A stretch of 64,000 nt of DNA from Lachnospiraceae bacterium (GTDB lineage: Bacteria > Bacillota > Clostridia > Lachnospirales > Lachnospiraceae). Location: positions 26,911-90,910 of the forward strand of contig JAETON010000010.1 of the NCBI GenBank assembly GCA_021771695.1. Reading direction: 5' to 3'. Below, piece by piece: positions 1 to 8,039 of the stretch. Both the position numbers and the translations under genes were made by a program. The notes under the pieces are model-generated. The model worked only from the letters and a program-made list of their open reading frames with translations. It was not told the origin of the DNA and ran no database searches. How positions within the stretch are numbered: position 1 is the first letter of the stretch; every line of letters begins with the position of its first letter.

Positions 1-36
1 AAAAATATCCCTATGGAGCAAAAGCTTCATAGGGAT
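1..36 (-). terminator. Intrinsic terminator of the HAD phosphatase gene
   Basis: A nearly perfect stem (arms 7-19 and 24-36, one mismatch, AAAA loop) lies just past the stop codon at 47. Read on the minus strand it is followed by a short U run from the A tract at 1-5. Confidence 0.8.
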
Positions 37-46
37 TTATACGTAA

Positions 47-928
47 TTAAGATAATTTGAAATTATTTCGGTCTGCTAAAATACATTGGATAATATAAGC
101 AATTCCATCTCGTGTGTTTTCGCGGGTTCGGTAAACACAAATATCTTGAATCATTTCTACTGCGTTTGCCATAGCAACAGAATGAAGACCTGGGATGGAT
201 AACATGGAGTAATCATTCTCACTGTCTCCAATAGCTACAATTTCATCAGGAGTATAGCCCTTTTCTTTTGCATATTTCATAAGAGCAATTCCTTTTTGTG
301 CTTTTGCGGAAGTGATTTCAATATCCGTAGGAACGGTAGAGACAACGGCAAGTTCCGGAATCTTTTCTAATTCCCTGCGAAGCTGGATCAGAGCTTCCGG
401 ATTTAGGGAATTAGAAACAATTTTTAATACTTCTTGATCACTGGATAATAGTGCTTCTTCTCCGCCGATATACTCAGCATCTAATAATTCTTGATAATCC
501 TGTTCTGTGTATACAAAATCAGGATGATTAATTTGGATTGCAGGAATCATAACTTCTTTTACATATTTTTTCATGTCATCGCGGGACAGCAGAGAGATTC
601 TTCCAGATAAAGAAAATGGTGTCGGAACTAAATCAAAATTATGAAAAGCAGAAAAAATCTGCCGTACAATATCCTTTGGAATTGCTTGGTGGAACAACAC
701 ATTTCCATCTTTATCACAGGCGCAGGAACCATTGGTGCAGATCATATCACATTTTAAGCCGGCCTGCCCAAGAATGTCCATAACATTCTGGTATTCACGT
801 CCGGTATTAATGATAAATTCAATGCCGCTTTCCTGAAGCTGTCGAATTGCGTTTACATTTTCCTGCGTAATTTGCCGGTAACTGTTGAGTAATGTACCAT
901 CCATATCGGATGCAACTAATCGTATCAT
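47..928 (-). CDS. Cof-type HAD-family sugar-phosphate phosphatase
   Basis: A 293-residue cytosolic haloacid-dehalogenase hydrolase of the Cof/YidA subfamily, which dephosphorylates small phosphorylated metabolites using Mg2+. The N-terminus carries DMDGT with the nucleophile D8 and acid D10, NTGR follows near residue 41, and the C-terminal motif GDSEND lies at 234-239. A cap domain occupies the middle, and the length is typical of the family. The start is supported by GGGAGG about 9 bases upstream. The substrate cannot be told from sequence. Two more Cof-type genes lie at 33795-35422. Confidence 0.9.
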   Translation of the reverse strand: MIRLVASDMDGTLLNSYRQITQENVNAIRQLQESGIEFIINTGREYQNVMDILGQAGLKCDMICTNGSCACDKDGNVLFHQAIPKDIVRQIFSAFHNFDLVPTPFSLSGRISLLSRDDMKKYVKEVMIPAIQINHPDFVYTEQDYQELLDAEYIGGEEALLSSDQEVLKIVSNSLNPEALIQLRRELEKIPELAVVSTVPTDIEITSAKAQKGIALMKYAKEKGYTPDEIVAIGDSENDYSMLSIPGLHSVAMANAVEMIQDICVYRTRENTRDGIAYIIQCILADRNNFKLS

Positions 929-967
929 AAGATGACCTCCCTTATTTAGAAAAATAATGATAAATTG

Positions 968-1384
968 TTATATATTATCAGGTTTTGTACTGGTAATTTT
1001 TATATGATATATAGATTCACTGGAATCTTTTAATTGTGGAAAGTGCAGCTTTAATTCACTTTTTAGGTGGTTCAATTTCCATGTATCATAAGAATAAGAA
1101 ACAATTTGAATGATTTCAGGATTTTCATAAAGTAAAACCGCTCCATGGTCGTAAAAATGTATTCGTTCTATCATGGTGTCAAACTTCTGCTGGGTAAGAC
1201 TAAAATTTTTGTCTTCCATTAAAAGTGCGGGAACCATTTCCTTGATAAAATATGTTTCATAGGCACTTTTAGAACCAAGAATACAGCGTCCGCGTGTGCT
1301 GTGAAGTTCATAAAAAATACAATGTTTTCCAAATAAACGAAGTATTTCCGGGATTTTATCAGAGGGGATCGGCTGTGTTATCAT
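968..1384 (-). CDS. Hypothetical protein, 138 aa
   Basis: A soluble-looking protein of about 138 residues that I do not recognise. It has no signal peptide, membrane segment or clear motif and is rich in aromatic residues and His. The ATG at 1384 is preferred over one five codons upstream because GGAGGA lies seven bases before it. It is co-directional with the HAD gene and about 40 bases upstream of it, so the two may form a transcript. No function is proposed. Confidence 0.7.
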   Translation of the reverse strand: MITQPIPSDKIPEILRLFGKHCIFYELHSTRGRCILGSKSAYETYFIKEMVPALLMEDKNFSLTQQKFDTMIERIHFYDHGAVLLYENPEIIQIVSYSYDTWKLNHLKSELKLHFPQLKDSSESIYHIKITSTKPDNI

Positions 1385-1508
1385 TTGTGAGTCCTCCATC
1401 TTTGTTGTGTAATGTTAAGTATAGCAGACATAAATGGAAATTGCTATCTTGAAAGCAAATCTGCATTAGTGTACAATGAAAAAATACGATATATAAGGAG
1501 TTTACTAT

Positions 1509-2159
1509 ATGGCAAAGGTATCAAAACGAATTACAAAAGAAAGAGTGCGTAAAATCTGTGATCTCTTAAATGATACATATTCCATGGAATACAAATGCTA
1601 TTTGAATTACGAGACTCCATGGCAGCTGCTATTTGCTACGATGTTAAGTGCGCAGTGTACCGATGAACGTGTCAATTTGGTGACGAAAGATTTGTTTGTC
1701 AAATACCCAACGCTTCAGGCATTTGCAGATGCAGATTTAAAAGAAATGGAACAGGATATTTATTCCACAGGGTTTTATAAAAACAAGGCGAAGAATTTAA
1801 TTGCATGTGCAAATCAATTGTTAGAGCGTCATAATGGAGAAGTACCCAATGATTTGGATGCATTAACGAGTCTTGCAGGTGTTGGAAGAAAGACAGCAAA
1901 CGTTATCCGAGGGAATATATTTCATGAGCCGAGTATTGTTGTGGATACGCATGTTAAGAGAATTTCAAAGCTTTTGTGCCTTACGAAAAATGATGATCCG
2001 GTAAAGATCGAATATGATTTAATGAAAGTATTGCCGAAAGAACAGTGGATTCTTTATAATATCCAAATTATTACTCACGGACGAAATGTCTGTATTGCGA
2101 GAAGACCAAAATGTGCGGAGTGTACTTTACAATCTGTATGCCCATCTTGTGAGGTTTAA
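1509..2159 (+). CDS. nth: Endonuclease III, DNA glycosylase/AP lyase
   Basis: A 216-residue base-excision repair enzyme that removes oxidised pyrimidines and nicks abasic sites. The helix-hairpin-helix motif LAGVGRKTA holds the catalytic Lys near 128, and the catalytic Asp is D146 in VVDTHVKR. Four Cys at 195, 202, 205 and 211 form the C-x6-C-x2-C-x5-C [4Fe-4S] site. AAGGAG lies eight bases before the ATG. The exonuclease gene follows after three bases, so the two are probably translated from one mRNA. Confidence 0.95.
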   Translation: MAKVSKRITKERVRKICDLLNDTYSMEYKCYLNYETPWQLLFATMLSAQCTDERVNLVTKDLFVKYPTLQAFADADLKEMEQDIYSTGFYKNKAKNLIACANQLLERHNGEVPNDLDALTSLAGVGRKTANVIRGNIFHEPSIVVDTHVKRISKLLCLTKNDDPVKIEYDLMKVLPKEQWILYNIQIITHGRNVCIARRPKCAECTLQSVCPSCEV

Positions 2160-2162
2160 CAA

Positions 2163-2870
2163 ATGATAGAATATGTCGCATTTGATCTTGAAACAACTGG
2201 ATTGTCGCCAGAAAAAGATCAAATTATAGAAATTGGAGCTGTGAAGATTAGAGATTCCAAGATTATAGGAAAATATAACTGTATTTTATATCCGGAAGTA
2301 TTTGTCAGCGATTTCATTATAGAGTTAACCGGAATCAACAGAGAAATGCTTGACCAAGGAATTCCATTGAAAGAAGGTGTAGAAGGCTTTTTAGAGTTCA
2401 GTGAAGGATTTCCTGTACTTGGGCATAATGTTATGTTTGATTATAGTTTCATGAAGGTAGCGGCAAACTCCATTCACCGTTCTTTTGAAAGAGACGGTGT
2501 TGATACTTTAACGGCGGCGAGAAAGCTTTTAAAGAATTTGAAAAATAAAAAGCTGGAAACCTTATGTGCACATTATCACTACATAAATGAAGCAGCGCAT
2601 CGTGCGTATGATGACGCTTTGGCAGCAGCGGTGGTCTTTGAACAAATGAAAAAAGAATTTCCAGAGGAAAGGGATGTTTTTAATCCGCGGCAGCTTCAAT
2701 ACCGGGTGCGGAGGGAACGTCCGATTACCGAGAAACAAAAACGATACTTGAAGGAGCTAATGAAATATCATAGAATAAAAGATAATGTAAAGGTAGATGC
2801 GATGTCACAGAGTGAGGCATCAAAAAAAATCGACAGCATTATATTAAAGTATGGAGTGATAAAAAAATGA
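2163..2870 (+). CDS. DEDDh 3'-5' exonuclease (DnaQ/epsilon-like)
   Basis: A 235-residue exonuclease-fold protein. Visible catalytic residues are D8 and E10 in FDLETTG, D93 in GHNVMFDYSF, and H146 and D151 in HRAYDD, which is the complete DEDDh set. The C-terminal 60 residues form a basic helical extension that may bind nucleic acid. It is too short to be PolC and lacks a polymerase part, so a stand-alone proofreading or repair exonuclease is likely. It is coupled to nth upstream and overlaps the microprotein gene downstream by four bases (ATGA). Confidence 0.9.
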   Translation: MIEYVAFDLETTGLSPEKDQIIEIGAVKIRDSKIIGKYNCILYPEVFVSDFIIELTGINREMLDQGIPLKEGVEGFLEFSEGFPVLGHNVMFDYSFMKVAANSIHRSFERDGVDTLTAARKLLKNLKNKKLETLCAHYHYINEAAHRAYDDALAAAVVFEQMKKEFPEERDVFNPRQLQYRVRRERPITEKQKRYLKELMKYHRIKDNVKVDAMSQSEASKKIDSIILKYGVIKK

Positions 2871-2953
2871 AGAAACAAAAATTGGTAGCCGTCATTGCAC
2901 TTTTACTGATTGTGGTTATGGTTGTCACAACAGCAGCTGCTGCAATGATGTAG
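2867..2953 (+). CDS. Small hydrophobic membrane microprotein, 28 aa
   Basis: A 28-codon frame begins at the ATG overlapping the exonuclease stop as ATGA, the usual arrangement for translational coupling. The product starts with a short basic segment (MKKQK) followed by a single hydrophobic helix of about 20 residues ending in an Ala/Thr-rich part. It could be a small membrane protein or a cut-down signal peptide. No ideal Shine-Dalgarno is seen, so expression would depend on coupling. The VanW gene follows 31 bases later. The coding call rests only on the overlap and composition. Confidence 0.55.
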   Translation: MKKQKLVAVIALLLIVVMVVTTAAAAMM

Positions 2954-2984
2954 AGTAAGATTGAATAAAGGGGTAAAAGTTAAA

Positions 2985-4448
2985 ATGAAGAAAAAAATAG
3001 GTATTGCAGCAGGAATCATCCTTGTTCTGGTAATCGGTGTTTTCGTTTATTTGAATACGACCGTGAAAGGAGCAGTTGAGGAAGGAAAAATCATTGATAA
3101 TGTAGAATGTGATGGAATTTCACTGGGCGGAATGACGAAAGAAGAAGCGAAAAAAACGGTGGAAGAACATATTTCCAAGCTGCATAAAGAAAAAATTAAA
3201 TTATATGTAGATGATGAAGAAGCTGAAGTTTCCATTGAAAAATTAGGTGCGAAACCAGATGCAGATAAGACTGTAACAGAAGCTTATGAACTGGGAAGAA
3301 GCGGAAATATTTTCCATAAATATTCTGTTGTCAAAGAAGAAAAGCATCAAGTGAATATTTACCGCACATATGATAAGGATATTTTTGAGAAACAGGTGGT
3401 CAATGCAACAAAGAAGATTATTACATCCCCAAGGAATGCCAGTATCAAGAGGAAAAAAGGAAAGTTTGTTGTAACAAAGGAAAAGACAGGATACACATTA
3501 AAAATCGAAGAAACTTTCCGTAATTTTAAAAAGGCAGTAGAAGGGAATAAGACAAAATCTTTGTTGGAAGTTACAAAGAAAAGTGCTAAGTATACAAGTA
3601 AGGATATGAAACGTATTAAGGATGTATTGGGAACATATACGACAGAGTATGGTTCCTCACCTTATGGACGGAAAGTAAATGTAGCGAACGGTGCCGGCAA
3701 AATCAATGGTAAGGTAATTTATCCGGGAGAGACTTTCTCTGTATATGGTGCAGTTTCCCCGTTTACAGCAGAAAATGGATATGCACTTGCCGGTTCTTAT
3801 GAAAATGGGCAGACGGTGCAGACTTATGGCGGAGGTATCTGTCAGGTTTCTACGACTTTATATAATGCGGTGATTCGTGCAGAATTGAAGATTAAGGAGC
3901 GCCATCCGCATTCTATGACTGTACATTATGTTCCTCGTTCTGCGGATGCAGCCATTGCAGGAACTTACAAAGATATGAAATTTGAAAATCAGTATGATTT
4001 TCCGATATATATTGAAGGGCATGCCAATGGTTCTACAATTACATTTACGGTATATGGAGAAAAAACAAATCCGGAACGTACAGTAGAATTTTTATCTGAA
4101 ACAACTTCTGTACGTCAGAGTACCGGGGAAAAAATTGTAAAAGACCCTACACTGGAAAAAGGCAAAAAAGTATTGGAACAGGCAGGGCATACAGGATATA
4201 CAGCAAGATTATGGAAGATTGTGAAAATTAACGGAAAACAGAAGTCTAAAAAAGTGTTTAACACATCTTCTTATATGGCAACACCGTCCGTATACCGGGA
4301 AGGTACGAAGAAAGAAGATAAGAAAAAAGATAAAAAGGATAAAAAGAATAAAAAGAATAAGAAAGATAGTAAGACGACAAAAGAAAAGACGACAACGGCA
4401 ACATCGAAAAAATCGACAACGGCAAAACAGTCTTCTTCTGAAAAATAG
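2985..4448 (+). CDS. VanW family cell-envelope protein
   Basis: About 487 residues with an N-terminal membrane anchor or signal segment (roughly 4-25) and extracytoplasmic parts. A YoaR-like putative peptidoglycan-binding domain spans about 40-180 (it contains DGISLGGMTKEEA), and the VanW domain spans about 220-356 with YGGGICQVSTTLYNA. A G5-like region follows. The last 45 residues are a low-complexity Lys/Asp/Asn then Thr/Ser tail, plausibly wall-spanning or polymer-binding. The ATG at 2985 (AAGGGG 11 bases upstream) is preferred to a TTG at 2961. VanW function is not established biochemically. There are no van resistance genes nearby. Confidence 0.88.
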   Translation: MKKKIGIAAGIILVLVIGVFVYLNTTVKGAVEEGKIIDNVECDGISLGGMTKEEAKKTVEEHISKLHKEKIKLYVDDEEAEVSIEKLGAKPDADKTVTEAYELGRSGNIFHKYSVVKEEKHQVNIYRTYDKDIFEKQVVNATKKIITSPRNASIKRKKGKFVVTKEKTGYTLKIEETFRNFKKAVEGNKTKSLLEVTKKSAKYTSKDMKRIKDVLGTYTTEYGSSPYGRKVNVANGAGKINGKVIYPGETFSVYGAVSPFTAENGYALAGSYENGQTVQTYGGGICQVSTTLYNAVIRAELKIKERHPHSMTVHYVPRSADAAIAGTYKDMKFENQYDFPIYIEGHANGSTITFTVYGEKTNPERTVEFLSETTSVRQSTGEKIVKDPTLEKGKKVLEQAGHTGYTARLWKIVKINGKQKSKKVFNTSSYMATPSVYREGTKKEDKKKDKKDKKNKKNKKDSKTTKEKTTTATSKKSTTAKQSSSEK

Positions 4449-4479
4449 TCATTTACTGAAAAAGAATAGGAAGTGAAAC

Positions 4480-5463
4480 ATGAAGATTGGCAAGTTATCA
4501 GAATCTGCACTGCAGAAAATTATTATTGAACAGTTCCGTACAAAGCGGGAGGAAGTTTTAATAGGTCCTGGAATTGGGGAGGACTGTACGGCGTTGAAAT
4601 TAGAACCGGATGAAGTGTTTGTAGCATCTACAGATCCAATTACCGGAGCGACAAAAGATGTTGGACATCTGGCGGTTCATGTGACGGCGAATGATTTAGC
4701 TTCTTCTGGTGCGGAACCAGTGGGATTGATGGTAACAGCATTGTTTCCGGAGTCTATAAAAGAATACCAGATTCGTGAAATGATTCATCAAATGAATGAG
4801 GAATGTGAGAAAATGTCAATTATGGTGCTTGGCGGGCATACGGAAGTGACAGAAGCTGTCAATCAGCCGGTTTTATCTGTTACGGGAATTGGAAAAGTAA
4901 AAGAAGATCAGTTGATTTTATCAGAAGGGGCAAAACCGGGACAGGATATTGTAGTAACAAAATATGTTGGATTGGAAGGAACCGGTATTATTGCCAATGA
5001 AAAAGAAGATGAACTGGCTGAGTGGTTCTCATCTTCTTTTATTCAAGAGGCAAAAGACTGCCTTGGAGATATTTCTGTTGTGCCAGACGGGATGACCGCG
5101 AAGAAATATGCTTCTTCTATGCATGATATTACAGAAGGCGGAGTTTATGGGGCTTTATGGGAAGTGGCAAAGGCTTCCGGTGTGGGTTTTGAAGTAACCG
5201 TGGAAGATATACCAATCAAGCAGCATACAATCGAATTATGTGAAAAATATGATTTAAATCCATATCAGTTAATATCCAGCGGATCTATGTTGATTACAAC
5301 AGATTATGGAAGAGAGCTGGTAGCAGCATTGAAGCAAAAGGGAATTAAAGGAACGATTATCGGGCATACCACAGATTCCAAAAATAAGCTGGTTTACCGT
5401 CAAGGAAAAGCAGCAAATATGGAAGCACCAAAACAGGACGAGTTATATAAAATTTACCAATAG
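4480..5463 (+). CDS. AIR synthase-related (HypE/PurM-like) protein
   Basis: A 327-residue protein of the PurM/HypE/SelD ATP-binding superfamily. It has an N-terminal AIRS domain with GIGEDCTA and a Gly/Asp-rich segment (residues about 30-150) and a C-terminal AIRS domain with DITEGGVYGALWEVA (about 165-300). HypE itself dehydrates a thiocarboxamide for hydrogenase nickel-site assembly and ends in a conserved Cys, which is absent here, and no other hyp gene is present. It is therefore best called an orphan AIRS-like protein of unknown substrate. AGGAAG precedes the ATG. It probably heads a transcript with the Lrp and aminotransferase genes. Confidence 0.82.
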   Translation: MKIGKLSESALQKIIIEQFRTKREEVLIGPGIGEDCTALKLEPDEVFVASTDPITGATKDVGHLAVHVTANDLASSGAEPVGLMVTALFPESIKEYQIREMIHQMNEECEKMSIMVLGGHTEVTEAVNQPVLSVTGIGKVKEDQLILSEGAKPGQDIVVTKYVGLEGTGIIANEKEDELAEWFSSSFIQEAKDCLGDISVVPDGMTAKKYASSMHDITEGGVYGALWEVAKASGVGFEVTVEDIPIKQHTIELCEKYDLNPYQLISSGSMLITTDYGRELVAALKQKGIKGTIIGHTTDSKNKLVYRQGKAANMEAPKQDELYKIYQ

Positions 5464-5501
5464 AAAAGCAAGGAAAAGAAGATGAAATGGAGGAGAGAAG
5501 C

Positions 5502-5996
5502 ATGAACATGGAATTGAGAGAGTCAATATTGAAGCTGATTGAAAAGAATAGCCGTTTAGATTTAAAAGATTTAGCGATTATGCTGGATATTTCAGAGGCG
5601 GATGTGGCCAATGAGATTGCAGATATGGAAAAAGAGCATGTGATTTGTGGTTATCATACGTTGATTGACTGGGAAAAGACCAGTAAAGATCAATTGACAG
5701 CGATGATTGAAGTAAAAGTAACACCGCAGCGTGGTCAGGGATTCGATATGATTGCGGAACGTATTTATAATTTTCCAGAAGTAAAAGCAGTATATCTTAT
5801 GTCCGGCGGATATGATTTCATGGTTATGCTGGAAGGAAAAACAATGAAGGAGATTTCTTTGTTTACATCTTCTAAATTGGCACCATTAGAATCTGTGGTA
5901 AGTACGGTGACTCATTTTGTGCTGAAGAAGTATAAAGATCATGGAACGATTTTGGAAGCTAAAAAAGTAGATAAAAGACAGGTGGTGACACCATAA
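5502..5996 (+). CDS. Lrp/AsnC family transcriptional regulator
   Basis: About 164 residues: an N-terminal winged helix-turn-helix (about 5-55) and a C-terminal RAM/ligand-binding domain (about 65-150) with a VKAVYLMSGGYDFMV segment. Such proteins respond to amino acids and often regulate neighbouring amino-acid genes. The ATG at 5502 is chosen because GGAGGA lies seven bases upstream; an upstream ATG at 5487 would overlap that site. Its TAA overlaps the aminotransferase ATG by one base, so the two are translationally coupled and probably functionally linked. Confidence 0.9.
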   Translation: MNMELRESILKLIEKNSRLDLKDLAIMLDISEADVANEIADMEKEHVICGYHTLIDWEKTSKDQLTAMIEVKVTPQRGQGFDMIAERIYNFPEVKAVYLMSGGYDFMVMLEGKTMKEISLFTSSKLAPLESVVSTVTHFVLKKYKDHGTILEAKKVDKRQVVTP

Positions 5997-7156
5997 TGAG
6001 AGATTTTTTATCAAAACAGGTAGTGGAATTAGAACCATCAGGAATTCGGAAGTTTTTCGATATTGTTAGTGAGATGCCGGATGCTATTTCTCTTGGTGTA
6101 GGCGAACCGGACTTTGATACGCCATGGCGTGTACGGGAAGAAGGTATTTATTCTTTGGAAAAGGGCCGCACCTTTTATACTTCTAATGCAGGATTAAAGG
6201 AACTTCGGCGGGAGATTTGTGTTTATCTGGATCGAAAGTATCAGTTATCTTATAATGAAAATGAAATTATTGTAACTGTCGGTGGAAGTGAAGGAATTGA
6301 TATTACGATGCGTACAGTTCTGAATCCGGGGGATGAAGTTATTGTGGCACAGCCAAGTTTTGTATCTTATCTTCCGTGTATTACAATGGCTGGCGGAGTT
6401 CCTGTTGTTGTGAATTTAAAAGAAGAAGATAAATTTAAATTAAAACGAGAGCAGCTGGAAGAAGTTGTTACAGACAAGACAAAAGCAATTTTTATTTCTT
6501 TCCCGAATAATCCAACGGGCGCAATCATGACAAGAGAAGATTTAGAACCAATTGCAGAATTTGCAAAAGAACATGATCTTCTGGTGATTTCTGATGAAAT
6601 ATATTCTGAGCTGACTTATGGGACAAAGCATGTAAGTATTGGCTCTTTTCCAGAAATGAAAGAAAGAACGATCGTAGTAAATGGTTTCTCAAAAGCCTTT
6701 GCGATGACTGGATGGCGTTTGGGATATGTGGCAGGACCATCTGTGATTATGAAACAAATGTTGAAAGTCCATCAGTATGTGATCATGGCGGCTCCAACAA
6801 CCAGTCAATATGCGGCGATTGAAGCGCTGCGTTATTGTGATGATGAAGTAGAAGAAATGCAGATTGCATATAATCAGCGAAGAAGATATTTGGTACATGC
6901 TTTTGAAAAGATGGGGCTGGATTGTTTTGAGCCGGAAGGTGCATTTTACATATTTCCATCCATTAAAAAATTTGGTATGACATCGGAGGAATTTGCTACC
7001 CGTCTGTTAAATGAGCAGAAGGTGGCAATTGTACCAGGTTCTGCATTTGGAGAATGTGGAGAAGGATATTTGAGAGTGTCTTACGCATATTCCATTGAAG
7101 AATTGAAAGAAGCTCTTGGACGATTGAATACATTTATTAAAGGATTGGAGAAATAA
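5996..7156 (+). CDS. Class I/II PLP-dependent aminotransferase
   Basis: A 386-residue fold-type I aminotransferase. The PLP lysine is about K233 in NGFSKAFAMTGWRLGY, with an upstream SFPNNPTGA motif and SDEIYSEL (the cofactor-binding Asp and Tyr). Length and motifs fit the aspartate/aromatic aminotransferase subgroup (AspC/PatA/AraT-like). The exact amino donor cannot be assigned. It is coupled to the Lrp regulator upstream and followed without a gap by trmL. Confidence 0.9.
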   Translation: MRDFLSKQVVELEPSGIRKFFDIVSEMPDAISLGVGEPDFDTPWRVREEGIYSLEKGRTFYTSNAGLKELRREICVYLDRKYQLSYNENEIIVTVGGSEGIDITMRTVLNPGDEVIVAQPSFVSYLPCITMAGGVPVVVNLKEEDKFKLKREQLEEVVTDKTKAIFISFPNNPTGAIMTREDLEPIAEFAKEHDLLVISDEIYSELTYGTKHVSIGSFPEMKERTIVVNGFSKAFAMTGWRLGYVAGPSVIMKQMLKVHQYVIMAAPTTSQYAAIEALRYCDDEVEEMQIAYNQRRRYLVHAFEKMGLDCFEPEGAFYIFPSIKKFGMTSEEFATRLLNEQKVAIVPGSAFGECGEGYLRVSYAYSIEELKEALGRLNTFIKGLEK

Positions 7157-7654
7157 ATGCTGCATATAGTATTACATGAACCGGAAATGCCTGCGAATAC
7201 GGGGAATATCGGAAGAACTTGTGTCGCCTGCGGGGCAGTACTGCATTTGATAGAGCCGTTAGGATTCCGGCTGAATGAAAAAATGATTAAGCGGGCAGGT
7301 CTTGATTACTGGGATAAGCTGGATGTAAGAACATATATTAACTTCGAGGATTTTTTAGAGAAAAACCAAAATCCGAAGATTTACATGGCAACAACAAAGG
7401 CAAAACATGTATATTCGGCGCCAGCATATGAAGAAGATGGAGACGTGTATATCATGTTTGGAAAAGAAAGTGCAGGAATTCCAGAAGAGATTCTTCTAGA
7501 TTACGAAGAAACATCAATCCGCATACCAATGCTGCCTGAAATCAGATCGCTGAATCTGTCAAATTCTGTAGCAATCGCTGCATACGAGGTGTTAAGGCAT
7601 CAGGGATTTCAAAACTTTCAAACAGAAGGACAACTGCATAAATACCACTGGTAA
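7157..7654 (+). CDS. trmL: tRNA (cytidine/uridine-34-2'-O)-methyltransferase
   Basis: A 165-residue SPOUT methyltransferase that 2'-O-methylates the wobble base of certain leucine tRNAs using SAM. Characteristic segments are MPANTGNIGRT near the N-terminus, FGKESAGIP in the middle and the trefoil-knot part IPMLPEIRSLNLSNSVAI at the C-terminus. Length is typical of TrmL/YibK. The ATG follows the aminotransferase stop immediately. A long-loop terminator starts at 7661 and ends the transcript. Confidence 0.93.
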   Translation: MLHIVLHEPEMPANTGNIGRTCVACGAVLHLIEPLGFRLNEKMIKRAGLDYWDKLDVRTYINFEDFLEKNQNPKIYMATTKAKHVYSAPAYEEDGDVYIMFGKESAGIPEEILLDYEETSIRIPMLPEIRSLNLSNSVAIAAYEVLRHQGFQNFQTEGQLHKYHW

Positions 7655-7660
7655 AATATA

Positions 7661-7733
7661 AAACCTCATCCCTTGGCAACGGCTTCGGACCTGCGGTCCT
7701 GCAGATGGATTGCTGCAGGGATGAGGTTTTTTT
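7661..7733 (+). terminator. Long-loop terminator after trmL carrying a repeat
   Basis: A perfect 13-bp stem (7661-7673 with 7717-7729) is followed by a T run to 7733. The 43-base loop contains a small GGACC/GGTCC hairpin and a 38-mer (7677-7714) that recurs at 7873-7910. Confidence 0.85.
7677..7714 (+). repeat. 38-bp repeat, copy 1 (inside terminator loop)
   Basis: Matches 7873-7910 at 37 of 38 positions. The only difference is the base between the two arms of the GGACC/GGTCC hairpin. Confidence 0.85.
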
Positions 7734-7740
7734 ACTAAAA

Positions 7741-7860
7741 CACACGAATAGGAAACATCTGGACTGAACGAAGTGAGGAAAGCGTTTCAGAGAGTATGTT
7801 TGGCAGGCGTCCAGATGTGTCCGAGGCAGGATGTTTTGTTCGTATGGGAGAGAAAACTTT
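7741..7860. other. Non-coding folded element upstream of proS
   Basis: A 10-bp perfect inverted repeat (7755-7764 with 7809-7818) encloses a second hairpin (7764-7770 with 7783-7790). The left arm could also pair with 7830-7836, giving alternative folds. No ORF with a ribosome binding site is present, and no T-box consensus is seen although proS follows. It could be a decayed miniature element or a structured RNA. Confidence 0.45.
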
Positions 7861-7872
7861 AGGTGTATAGAA

Positions 7873-7910
7873 CAACGGCTTCGGACCTTCGGTCCTGCAG
7901 ATGGATTGCT
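7873..7910 (+). repeat. 38-bp repeat, copy 2
   Basis: Second copy of the 7677-7714 repeat, 196 bases downstream. Here it is not within a terminator stem and runs directly into the protein-tail remnant. Confidence 0.85.
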
Positions 7911-7974
7911 TGCAATTGCAGATATGACAGAAATATCAAAAGAAGAAGTTGAAAAATTCCTTCAATTACAGTAA
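7900..7974 (+). pseudogene. Remnant of a protein C-terminus before proS
   Basis: Twenty-four codons ending in TAA read DGLLAIADMTEI then SKEEVEKFLQLQ, an amphipathic helical tail with no start codon or upstream body. It resembles the C-terminal tail of Rpn/PD-(D/E)XK transposase-like nucleases common in gut Clostridia, but that is memory-based inference on a very short match. The repeat copy at 7873-7910 fuses into it. Confidence 0.35.
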
Positions 7975-8039
7975 GATTAGAAAGAGTATGATTGCATAGA
8001 ATGCAGATGCATTGAATATAGAAGAAGGAGAACGATTTC

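Noticed and set aside
4258..4510. Antisense frames opposite the VanW Lys-rich tail
   Set aside because: They mirror the low-complexity Lys codons as Phe/Leu/Ser runs and have no ribosome site; VanW is clearly the real gene.
7741..8039. T-box leader for proS
   Set aside because: No AGGGTGGNACCGCG-type T-box sequence and no terminator right before proS; the folded element does not match a T-box.
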